A stretch of DNA of 13,114 nt. It comes from Clostridia bacterium. Lineage in GTDB: Bacteria > Bacillota_A > Clostridia > Oscillospirales > CAG-272. The notes below the pieces were generated by a model, which saw nothing but the letters and a program-made list of their open reading frames with translations, made no database searches and was not told the DNA's origin. This document shows, piece by piece, positions 7,491 to 13,114 of this stretch. Where the stretch lies: positions 1 to 13,114 of the forward strand of contig JAFQLN010000012.1 of the NCBI GenBank assembly GCA_017414585.1. The letters run 5' to 3'. How positions within the stretch are numbered: position 1 is the stretch's first letter; each line of letters opens with the position of its first letter. The position numbers were made by a program, and so were the translations under genes.

Positions 7491-8231
7491 TTGCCGCAGT
7501 TCAAATACGGAAAAATGCTTCCGTCCGCCCCGTGGATTCTCACGCACCCGTCAATGGCAGCGCATGATCTGCTGGAAGGACGAACGCTCGTCTGCCTGAT
7601 CCGCCACGGACAGACGGACTGGAATCTCATCAAACGCCTGCAGGGACAGGAGAATGTTCCTCTGAATGAAGCAGGACGCGCACAGGCGGAAAACGTATCT
7701 GCCGTGATCGAAAAAATCCGTGATCTCGGCGTTGCATTCGGCGCTGTCTATACTTCTCCCCTCTCGCGTGCTTCCGATACGGCAGACTTTATCGCACAGT
7801 CGCTCGGTCTCGGCAAAGCGGTGGTTCTCGACAACCTGATCGAACGGGATTACGGTTCACTCTCCGGTCTGACCCTCGACGAACGCCGGCGTCTCTTTCC
7901 GGGCGGTGAAAAGCAGGCAGGCAATGTCGAATCCGTCCCCGCCGCCGCTTCGAGAATGCTCCGTGCAGTCGATGATATGCTCGAACACTGTTCCTCTCTC
8001 TCTTCCGGCAGAAAAACGGTGATCGGCGTCACACACAGCGGACTGATCAACGCCGTTTTCTCCCGTCTGACTTCCGGTGAAATCGGAACGGGAAAAACCG
8101 TCTCCGGAAACTGCAGTCTTTCCTGTCTTGCTGTCGGAATCGGGGAAGCCATCCCTCTCGCATACAATCTCCAGCATGAAAATGCCGTTCAGTATATCGC
8201 TAAAATTCTGAAAAGCGGTGCGGACCTGTAA
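7491..8231 (+). CDS. Histidine phosphatase superfamily (phosphoglycerate mutase-like) protein
   Basis: A 246-residue member of the branch 1 histidine phosphatase family, which hydrolyses or transfers phosphate through a phospho-histidine. The catalytic segment is LIRHGQTDWN with the nucleophile His39 next to Arg38. TSPLSRASDTA supplies Arg93, IERDYGSLSG supplies the acid Glu118, and VTHSGLINAV supplies the second His182. Substrate is not predictable; relatives include alpha-ribazole phosphatase (CobC), broad phosphatases (PhoE) and mutases. The start is most likely TTG 7491, 8 nt after AAGGAG, because ATG codons further upstream lie in or before the promoter. About 33 residues precede the phosphatase core, more than usual. 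It is monocistronic between its own promoter and a terminator. Confidence 0.87.
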   Translation: MPQFKYGKMLPSAPWILTHPSMAAHDLLEGRTLVCLIRHGQTDWNLIKRLQGQENVPLNEAGRAQAENVSAVIEKIRDLGVAFGAVYTSPLSRASDTADFIAQSLGLGKAVVLDNLIERDYGSLSGLTLDERRRLFPGGEKQAGNVESVPAAASRMLRAVDDMLEHCSSLSSGRKTVIGVTHSGLINAVFSRLTSGEIGTGKTVSGNCSLSCLAVGIGEAIPLAYNLQHENAVQYIAKILKSGADL

Positions 8232-8268
8232 CATCTGCGATATAAAAATCGTTTCGCAGGTGTTTTTT
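8231..8268 (+). terminator. Terminator after the histidine phosphatase gene
   Basis: ACATCTGCGA (8231-8240) pairs with TCGCAGGTGT (8254-8263) in a 10-bp stem with one G-T wobble and a 13-base loop, followed by a run of Ts to 8268. Its first base is the last base of the TAA stop codon. It separates the phosphatase from the copper operon. Confidence 0.85.
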
Positions 8269-8279
8269 CCGGGACTTCG

Positions 8280-8295
8280 GTTAGCATCTGCTAAC
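8280..8295. promoter_or_regulatory. Perfect palindrome upstream of the copper promoter
   Basis: GTTAGCA-TC-TGCTAAC is a perfect inverted repeat with 7-bp arms and a 2-base centre, lying 28 bases upstream of the -35 box of the csoR promoter. The 2-base centre is too short for a good RNA hairpin at full pairing, and no strong T-run follows, so a protein-binding site is more likely than a second terminator. It does not resemble the CsoR-type sites downstream. Its role is unknown. Confidence 0.45.
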
Positions 8296-8323
8296 TATTT
8301 TCCGAAAAAATCGGTATTTCTGC

Positions 8324-8352
8324 TTGACAAATACCCCGGAAGGGTATATAAT
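8324..8352 (+). promoter_or_regulatory. csoR-copA-copZ promoter
   Basis: A perfect TTGACA (8324-8329), a 17-base spacer and a perfect TATAAT (8347-8352) form a consensus sigma-A promoter, with a start expected near 8359. The spacer is almost completely occupied by a CsoR-type operator, so unrepressed expression should be strong and repression tight. Confidence 0.92.
8331..8347. promoter_or_regulatory. CsoR-type operator 1, within the -35/-10 spacer
   Basis: ATACCCCGGAAGGGTAT has ATACCC and GGGTAT arms around a GC-rich centre, the known pattern of CsoR operators in Firmicutes and actinobacteria. It ends on the first base of the -10 box, so bound CsoR would block RNA polymerase. Confidence 0.88.
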
Positions 8353-8364
8353 ATTTCTGACAAG

Positions 8365-8381
8365 ATACCCCGCACGGGTAT
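8365..8381. promoter_or_regulatory. CsoR-type operator 2, downstream of the transcription start
   Basis: ATACCCCGCACGGGTAT repeats operator 1 with the same arms and length but a different centre. Its centre is 34 bp from that of operator 1 and it lies at about +7 to +23 of the predicted transcript. A tandem pair could bind two CsoR tetramers. Confidence 0.83.
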
Positions 8382-8403
8382 TTCGGAAAGGACGAACAAC
8401 CAA

Positions 8404-8718
8404 ATGAACGAAGAAAACAACTGCCTTCAGAAACATACAATGCGTTCTGAGGAGGCGAGAAAAAAACTCATCAACCGCCTCAGCCGGATTGAAGGGCAGA
8501 TACGCGGAATCCGCGGAATGGTAGAATCCGATGCGTACTGCATTGATATTCTCACACAGTCAGCGGCAGTCAATGCAGCTGTTCAGGCATTCAACAAAGA
8601 ACTGCTCGGTACGCATATCCGCGGCTGTGTTGTGCGCGATATCCGCGCCGCAGACGAAAACGGAACGGATGAAGTGGTCGATGAACTGCTTGACATCCTC
8701 CGTAAGCTCATGAAATGA
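8404..8718 (+). CDS. csoR: Copper-sensing transcriptional repressor CsoR
   Basis: CsoR is an all-helical DNA-binding repressor that releases its operator when it binds Cu(I). This 104-residue protein has the helical core RLSRIEGQIRGIRGM (25-39) and the full copper ligand set Cys46, His71 and Cys75 (HIRGC). The 25-residue Cys-to-His gap is the same as Cys36-His61-Cys65 of M. tuberculosis CsoR, which separates it from RcnR and FrmR relatives. The ATG at 8404 is chosen because it follows AAGGA and lies downstream of the promoter and operators; an in-frame ATG at 8218 would start before the promoter. An internal Met13 (HTMRSEE) is a possible shorter start. The gene autoregulates through the two operators just upstream, and copA starts 9 nt after it. 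Confidence 0.95.
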   Translation: MNEENNCLQKHTMRSEEARKKLINRLSRIEGQIRGIRGMVESDAYCIDILTQSAAVNAAVQAFNKELLGTHIRGCVVRDIRAADENGTDEVVDELLDILRKLMK

Positions 8719-8727
8719 GGAAAAACT

Positions 8728-11004
8728 ATGATCAATAAAAAATTCGCAGTCGGAGGAATGTCCTGTGCCGCCTGTCAGGCAGCCGTGGAACGCTGTGTGT
8801 CCGGACTGGACGGTGTCGATTCCGTATCGGTCAGTCTGATGACTAATTCCATGACACTCTCCTTCGACGAAACCAAACTCTCCGAAGAAACGATTTTCAA
8901 AGCGGTTTCCGATGCGGGATATTCCGCTTCCGCATGGGTCCGGCGTGAGACAACGCAGGCGGAAGAAGAAGAAAAATACCGTTCGATGGTCCGCCGGCTG
9001 GTATTTTCCGCCGTGTTTGCACTTCTGATGATGGTTGTCACAATGGGACACATGGTCGGCATTCCGCTGCCCGCTTTCATGGATCCGCACGGCACCGGCT
9101 ATTCTCCCATCATCTACGCGCTTGTGCAGATTGTGCTGACAATTCCGGTCATCCTGATCAACCGGAGCTATTTCATTGACGGTCTCAAGGCTGTCCTGCA
9201 CAACAGCGCCAACGTGAACACCCTCGTTGCAACCGGTGCAGCCGCTTCCCTGCTCTACGGCATCTACATCCTCGGCTGCATGATCGCGGGAGCTGCAGCG
9301 GGAAATCCCGTTCACCACTACTCCGAAGATCTGTATTTTGAATCGGTCACGATGATTCTCACTTTGATCACACTGGGACGCACGCTGGAATCCCGTGCAC
9401 GCCGGCATACCTCCGATGCAGTCCGCAAGCTGATGGCTCTCACGCCGAAAACAGCGGAAGTGATCCGCAGCGGACAGACCATCACAATTCCGTCGGATGA
9501 ACTCGTGATCGGCGACCGGGTGATCGTCCGTTCCGGCGCATCCGTTCCCTGTGACGGTCTGGTTCTCAAAGGCGGCGGCGCGGCGGACGAAAGCGTCATC
9601 ACCGGTGAAAGCATTCCCGTCTCGAAAGCGGAAGGCGACACGCTGATCTGCGGCACGATTCTCACCTCCGGTTATGCGGAAACCGAAGCAGTACACGTCG
9701 GTGAAGATACCACGGTTGCAAAAATCACCCAGCTGGTGGAAGATGCCGCATCAAGCAAAGCGCCCGTACAGAAGTTGGCTGACAAAATCAGCGGCATATT
9801 CGTCCCCGTTGTCTGCTCGCTTGCCGTACTCACCTTTATCCTCTGGTTACTCATCACCGGCTCCCTGCACGATGCGGTCAGCCACGCCATTGCAGTTCTC
9901 GTCATCAGCTGTCCGTGCGCACTGGGACTGGCAACACCCACAGCGGTCATGTGCGGAGTCGGGCGCGGTGCATCGCTCGGCATTCTCATCAAATCCGCCG
10001 ATGCAATGGATGTTCTCTCCAAAGCATCCGTTGTCCTGCTGGATAAAACCGGCACGATCACGGAGGGAAAAATGCGCGTATCGGATGTCTGTCCCATCGG
10101 AACGGACAAAAACGAACTGCTCACCGATGCGGCTTCTCTCGAAAGCATGAGCGAACACCCCATCGGGCTTGCCATCGTGGATCACGCGGCGGAAAACGGC
10201 ATCACGCCCCTTCCCGTCAGCGATTTTTCCCAGACCTTCGGCGGCGGCGTCCGCGGTACGGTCAGAGGAGCAGCGTGCTGTGCGGGCAATGCGGAATTCA
10301 TTACCCTGTGCGGCATCCCGATTCCGGATGAAACATCGAATATGATGGAAACCCTTGCGGAACACGGCAAAACCCCGGTTCTTTTTGCGAAAAACGGTGT
10401 GGTTTCCGGCATTCTCGCACTTGCAGACAGGATCAGGACTTCGAGCAGTACGGCTGTGGCATCGTTCAAAAAACTGGGACTGGAGCCGATCATGCTCACC
10501 GGGGACTGTGAAGCCACTGCGTGTGCCATTGCCCATGAAGCCGGAATCGGAAGCTATGTTTGCGGTGTTCGTCCGGAAAAGAAAGCAGAAGTTGTTGAAC
10601 GTGTCATGACCGGGGAATTTTTTGGCGACACAAAGCGGCGGTATGCTGTCATGATCGGCGACGGTGTAAACGATGCGCCCGCGCTGGCAATGGCGGACTG
10701 CGGCATGGCTGTCGCACACGGCACCGACATTGCGATTGAATCCGCAGGCGTTGTACTGGTCCGCAGTGATCTGACTGATGCGGTGAAAACCGTGGAACTG
10801 AGCCATGCTGTCATGCGCAATATCGCACAGAATCTTGCGTGGGCATTCGGGTACAATGTTCTCTGCATTCCGATTGCCGCCGGTGTACTGGCTCCGCTCG
10901 GCATTACGCTGACGCCCATGATTGCATCCGCGGCCATGTCCCTTTCCAGCGTTTGTGTTGTCATGAACGCATTGAGGCTGAAGCGCTGGAAGCCTGCTGT
11001 GTGA
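8728..11004 (+). CDS. copA: Cu(I)-exporting P1B-1-type ATPase CopA
   Basis: A membrane ATPase that pumps Cu(I) out of the cytoplasm. The 758 residues hold one N-terminal heavy-metal domain (GMSCAAC, Cys13 and Cys16), then eight predicted membrane helices (roughly 91-111, 125-146, 163-187, 203-220, 355-378, 385-408, 700-721, 726-748). The actuator loop has TGES (292-295), the transport site is CPC (395-397), the phosphorylated Asp is 439 in DKTGT, the SEHPIG motif of P1B pumps holds His477-Pro478, and the hinge is GDGVND (644-649). Tyr709-Asn710 in helix 7 and MSLSS (737-741) in helix 8 are the Cu(I) signature of subgroup P1B-1, excluding Zn/Cd/Pb pumps. No truncation is seen. The ribosome binding site overlaps the csoR stop codon, giving tight coupling, and copZ follows 66 nt later. 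Confidence 0.97.
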   Translation: MINKKFAVGGMSCAACQAAVERCVSGLDGVDSVSVSLMTNSMTLSFDETKLSEETIFKAVSDAGYSASAWVRRETTQAEEEEKYRSMVRRLVFSAVFALLMMVVTMGHMVGIPLPAFMDPHGTGYSPIIYALVQIVLTIPVILINRSYFIDGLKAVLHNSANVNTLVATGAAASLLYGIYILGCMIAGAAAGNPVHHYSEDLYFESVTMILTLITLGRTLESRARRHTSDAVRKLMALTPKTAEVIRSGQTITIPSDELVIGDRVIVRSGASVPCDGLVLKGGGAADESVITGESIPVSKAEGDTLICGTILTSGYAETEAVHVGEDTTVAKITQLVEDAASSKAPVQKLADKISGIFVPVVCSLAVLTFILWLLITGSLHDAVSHAIAVLVISCPCALGLATPTAVMCGVGRGASLGILIKSADAMDVLSKASVVLLDKTGTITEGKMRVSDVCPIGTDKNELLTDAASLESMSEHPIGLAIVDHAAENGITPLPVSDFSQTFGGGVRGTVRGAACCAGNAEFITLCGIPIPDETSNMMETLAEHGKTPVLFAKNGVVSGILALADRIRTSSSTAVASFKKLGLEPIMLTGDCEATACAIAHEAGIGSYVCGVRPEKKAEVVERVMTGEFFGDTKRRYAVMIGDGVNDAPALAMADCGMAVAHGTDIAIESAGVVLVRSDLTDAVKTVELSHAVMRNIAQNLAWAFGYNVLCIPIAAGVLAPLGITLTPMIASAAMSLSSVCVVMNALRLKRWKPAV

Positions 11005-11070
11005 TGACAGCTTCATCATCAGCCAATAACCGATTCTGCAATATTTTCTTTTATAGAAGGAGAAATCATC

Positions 11071-11289
11071 ATGCTTTTTGAAAAAAAGAAGAAACTCACC
11101 CTCAAGATTGACGGAATGCACTGCGAAAAGTGCGTTGCAAAGGTGGAAAGCGCACTCAAGGCAGCCGGTGCAAAAGCAGACATTGACCTCAAGCTCGGAC
11201 GCGCCGCAGTCACCTGTCCGGAAAAGCTTGACAATGCTGTCCTTGTAAAAGCTGTGGAAGCGCTCGGATTCACCTGCCGCGTACTCTGA
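11071..11289 (+). CDS. copZ: Copper chaperone CopZ (heavy-metal-associated domain protein)
   Basis: A 72-residue single HMA domain with the metal site GMHCEKC (Cys18 and Cys21) near its N-terminus and the terminal GF(T)C segment of the fold. It should carry Cu(I) in the cytoplasm to CopA and perhaps to CsoR. Two further cysteines (49 and 69) are not part of the classic site. An AGAAGGAG ribosome binding site precedes ATG 11071. It is the last gene of the copper unit, 66 nt after copA and followed by a terminator; in B. subtilis the order is copZ then copA. Confidence 0.92.
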   Translation: MLFEKKKKLTLKIDGMHCEKCVAKVESALKAAGAKADIDLKLGRAAVTCPEKLDNAVLVKAVEALGFTCRVL

Positions 11290-11310
11290 TCTCGCTGATG
11301 CTGAAAAACA

Positions 11311-11341
11311 AAACCGGGGAGGATGCCCTCTCCGGCTTTTT
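11311..11341. terminator. Bidirectional terminator between copZ and tmcAL
   Basis: CCGGGGAGG (11314-11322) pairs with CCTCTCCGG (11327-11335), with one wobble and a 4-base loop. CTTTTTG follows on the plus strand. On the minus strand the same stem is followed by TTTTGTTTTT, so it can end both the copper operon and the convergent tmcAL transcript. Confidence 0.88.
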
Positions 11342-11360
11342 GTTTGCACACAATTTTTCC

Positions 11361-12476
11361 CTACAGAATCACCGGGTGCCGCTTTATGAATGTGTCTGCA
11401 GGCCATCCCATCAGGTAAGCATACAGTTCATCGGCTTTTCTGTGCAGTTCATACTGCCGCTTGCCGGTTTCATCGAGTGCGGAAAAATCCGCAGGCTTTG
11501 TGATCACGGGAACAGTGAAGTGTTTTCCACAATCTGCCAGATATGCGCGGCCTTTTTCATTGGCGGCAAGCAGAACGGTAAAGGCGGGCGGGTTCTTATA
11601 ATCTTCCGGCTTTACACGCAGAATTGCGTACAGAATTTCCCGGCGCATCCGTGCAAGCGTATATTTTTTGGTCGGCAGTTTTTCAATAAACTCCGCTGCA
11701 GTCACGGCAGTGCGCGCCATTTTCGCGGCATACCGGAGCAGATCGTTTTCTTCATCTTCGCGGACATAGAGCCGGCAGTGTGTGAAATACAGTTCATCCA
11801 GAAGTATCTCCGGACACAGCTGCGACCGCGCAAATACGGGGTACGCCTCTTCGGCAAGCCAGTTTCCGCAGGCGGTCAGACCGTCTCTGCCGAGCACCTC
11901 ACGGACTGCGGTGGCAGAAGGTGCGTCCTGCATCCGCTTCACGGGTCTGAATTCTTCGATTCCGTTCAAACGTCCGAATCGAATGTATTCCCCTCCGAGC
12001 TTATCGTTTGCGCCTGTTTCTCCTGCAATTCCGTTTTTCTGCATGATCTCGTCAAACAGCACAGCAGTTCCCCGCCCCCGGCTCTCCCGTTCCGCTTCCC
12101 GGACAGCATCCGCATACTTTTCTGACGCCTTCAGTTCAGCAATCCGTTCCAGCAAAGCAAAATCGCCGCTTTCCGAGCCGAAGGTAAGCGACTGCGCCAG
12201 GCATCCCGCAGCTGTACGCACGCCGCCGAGAGCAAAGGCTTCCACACCGGATGAGCACCACGGAAACGGCAGTTCCACCACCAGATCCGCTCCGCAGCGG
12301 ACAGCAGTTTCGGCACGGGTGTATTTTTCGTACACCGCAGGAATCCCCCGCTGGGTGAAATTTCCGCTCATGACGGCTATTGTTATATCATTGGCGTTCT
12401 CACAAAGCCGAAGCACCAGTCTGTGTCCCGGATGGATTGGGTTAAGTTCACAAATAACGGCAGTTGTTTTCATCAT
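11361..12476 (-). CDS. tmcAL: tRNA(Met) cytidine acetate ligase TmcAL (YlbM family)
   Basis: TmcAL makes N4-acetylcytidine at the wobble base C34 of elongator tRNA-Met, using ATP and free acetate through acetyl-AMP. The 371-residue protein has the nucleotidyltransferase-like start CELNPIHPGH with HPGH at 15-18, then MSGNFTQRG (36-44), DLVVELPFPW (64-73) and TFGSESGD (98-105), all typical of the YlbM family. A later PSATAVREVL segment also fits. It is somewhat shorter than B. subtilis YlbM (about 415 residues), mainly in the C-terminal half. ATG 12476 follows AGGAAG by 9 nt; a second ATG is adjacent. It diverges from ackA, whose product links acetate, ATP and acetyl phosphate, so the neighbours share a metabolite. 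Adjacency to ackA is, as I recall, frequent in clostridia. Confidence 0.9.
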   Translation of the reverse strand: MMKTTAVICELNPIHPGHRLVLRLCENANDITIAVMSGNFTQRGIPAVYEKYTRAETAVRCGADLVVELPFPWCSSGVEAFALGGVRTAAGCLAQSLTFGSESGDFALLERIAELKASEKYADAVREAERESRGRGTAVLFDEIMQKNGIAGETGANDKLGGEYIRFGRLNGIEEFRPVKRMQDAPSATAVREVLGRDGLTACGNWLAEEAYPVFARSQLCPEILLDELYFTHCRLYVREDEENDLLRYAAKMARTAVTAAEFIEKLPTKKYTLARMRREILYAILRVKPEDYKNPPAFTVLLAANEKGRAYLADCGKHFTVPVITKPADFSALDETGKRQYELHRKADELYAYLMGWPADTFIKRHPVIL

Positions 12477-12510
12477 TCTTTATTTCTTCCTACGAAGTGG
12501 TAAAAAGTTC

Positions 12511-12539
12511 TTGAATTTTCGTTTGTTTTCATATATAAT
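12511..12539 (+). promoter_or_regulatory. ackA promoter
   Basis: TTGAAT (12511-12516), a 17-base spacer and TATAAT (12534-12539) point toward ackA, with transcription expected to start near 12546. Its -10 box overlaps that of the opposing tmcAL promoter by two bases. Confidence 0.82.
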
Positions 12540-12566
12540 TATAACCGATATTGCTTATCATGTCAA
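12538..12566 (-). promoter_or_regulatory. tmcAL promoter
   Basis: On the minus strand a perfect TTGACA (12561-12566) and a perfect TATAAT (12538-12543) are 17 bases apart, a full consensus promoter with a start expected near 12531. It faces the ackA promoter; together the -10 boxes make the palindrome TATAATTATA (12534-12543). Confidence 0.82.
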
Positions 12567-12599
12567 ATATTATTATATATCCGGAGGAAAAATCCTGTT

Positions 12600-13114
12600 A
12601 TGAAAGTATTAGTTGTCAATGCCGGCTCTTCTTCTCTCAAGTATCAGCTCTTCGACACCGCTACCGAATCCGTACTCGCTAAAGGTATCTGCGAAAGAAT
12701 CGGTATCGACGGTCGTATCGAACACAGAAAAGGTGAAGACGGCGAAAAGATCAAGGCTGACTATGCAATGCCCGACCATGCTGTTGCCACCGAAATCGTT
12801 ATCAAGTACCTCACCGACGCTGAAACCGGCGTTATCTCCGATATGAGCGAAATCGAAGCTGTCGGTCACCGCGTTGTCCACGGCGGTCCTTACTTCTTTG
12901 AATCCGTTCTCCTGAACGACGAAGTTCTCGAAAAGCTCGAACTCTGCCGCGACTTCGCTCCTCTGCACACCGGCGCGCACATCATGGGTATCAAGGGCTG
13001 TCTCGCTGTTATGCCGAACACCCCTCAGGTTCTCGTATTCGACACTGCTTTCCACCAGACCATGCCCGAACAGGCTTACACCTACGGCATTTCTGCGGAA
13101 ATGGCTGAAAAGTA
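12600..13114 (+). CDS. ackA: Acetate kinase, C-terminal part outside the window
   Basis: AckA interconverts acetyl phosphate plus ADP with acetate plus ATP, the ATP-yielding step of acetate fermentation. The 171 complete codons cover about the first 43 percent of a protein of roughly 400 residues. Visible are LVVNAGSSSLKYQ (Asn7, Ser10, Ser12), GHRVVHGG with Arg91, APLH with His123 and VFDTAFHQTMP with Asp148. These residues fall at the numbers of the M. thermophila enzyme. After APLH the usual Asn-rich segment (APLHNP-) reads TGAH, a small departure. A GGAGG lies 12 nt before ATG 12600, a rather long spacing. Codon use (many CGT, GGT, GTT, ATC) differs from neighbouring genes and suggests high expression. 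pta is not immediately upstream. Confidence 0.95.
   Translation, partial: MKVLVVNAGSSSLKYQLFDTATESVLAKGICERIGIDGRIEHRKGEDGEKIKADYAMPDHAVATEIVIKYLTDAETGVISDMSEIEAVGHRVVHGGPYFFESVLLNDEVLEKLELCRDFAPLHTGAHIMGIKGCLAVMPNTPQVLVFDTAFHQTMPEQAYTYGISAEMAEK

Noticed and set aside
8218..8403. A CsoR with a 62-residue N-terminal extension starting at 8218
   Set aside because: The extension would be translated from inside the phosphatase gene through a terminator, a promoter and both operators; ATG 8404 fits the family length.
8560..9696. A 378-codon minus-strand frame opposite csoR and copA
   Set aside because: It is antisense to motif-complete csoR and copA; no promoter or ribosome binding site was seen.
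9847..11406. A long open frame on the minus strand opposite copA and copZ (519 codons)
   Set aside because: It lies antisense to well-identified copA and copZ, has low-complexity Arg/His/Cys-rich content and no recognisable domain. It is a by-product of GC-biased codon positions.
12609..13055. A 148-codon minus-strand frame opposite ackA
   Set aside because: It is the shadow of the ackA reading frame, whose active-site residues all match.

Overview
The window looks like core chromosome of a Firmicute of the class Clostridia, judged from gene content and signals rather than any database match. The evidence is the lepA-hemW order, a csoR-copA-copZ copper operon, tmcAL beside ackA, strong AGGAGG-type ribosome binding sites and sigma-A-like TTGACA-17-TATAAT promoters. 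It holds twelve protein genes, two of them cut by the window edges. No RNA genes, insertion sequences, CRISPR arrays or phage genes were seen. No gene-free stretch exceeds 300 bases; the longest is about 266 bases, between lepA and the histidine phosphatase gene.

Left part (1-7300, all minus strand). fabH (fatty acid initiation condensing enzyme) has its own promoter and runs off the left edge. To its right, read leftward from a promoter near 7285, lie lepA, hemW and three oxidoreductase genes: a D-2-hydroxyacid dehydrogenase, an Old Yellow Enzyme family Fe-S flavin reductase and a short-chain dehydrogenase. The hemW-to-SDR genes are tightly spaced (15 nt, a 4-nt ATGA overlap, 12 nt) and end at a hairpin at 1006-1039. 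This looks like one five-gene transcription unit joining a translation factor, a heme chaperone and a small redox pathway of unknown substrate.

The main anomaly is in lepA. An in-frame TAA at 5491-5493 sits where LepA normally has a Glu (KQK-E-GKK). The missing C-terminal tail is still encoded intact, in frame, for 28 more codons up to a second TAA at 5404-5406. This is a single-base nonsense change, a sequence error, or readthrough.

Middle part (7420-11341, plus strand). A histidine phosphatase gene with a TTG start and its own promoter and terminator is followed by csoR-copA-copZ. The copper promoter carries two near-identical CsoR-type operators. One fills the -35/-10 spacer and one lies just downstream of the expected transcription start. 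CsoR, the P1B-1 Cu+ ATPase and the copper chaperone form a standard self-regulated copper efflux unit.

Right part (11342-13114). tmcAL (minus; tRNA-Met acetyl modification, uses acetate) and ackA (plus; acetate kinase, cut by the right edge) diverge from a 123-nt spacer. In it two consensus-like promoters face each other, and their -10 boxes share a 10-bp palindrome, so they should exclude each other. A bidirectional terminator at 11311-11341 separates copZ from the convergent tmcAL.
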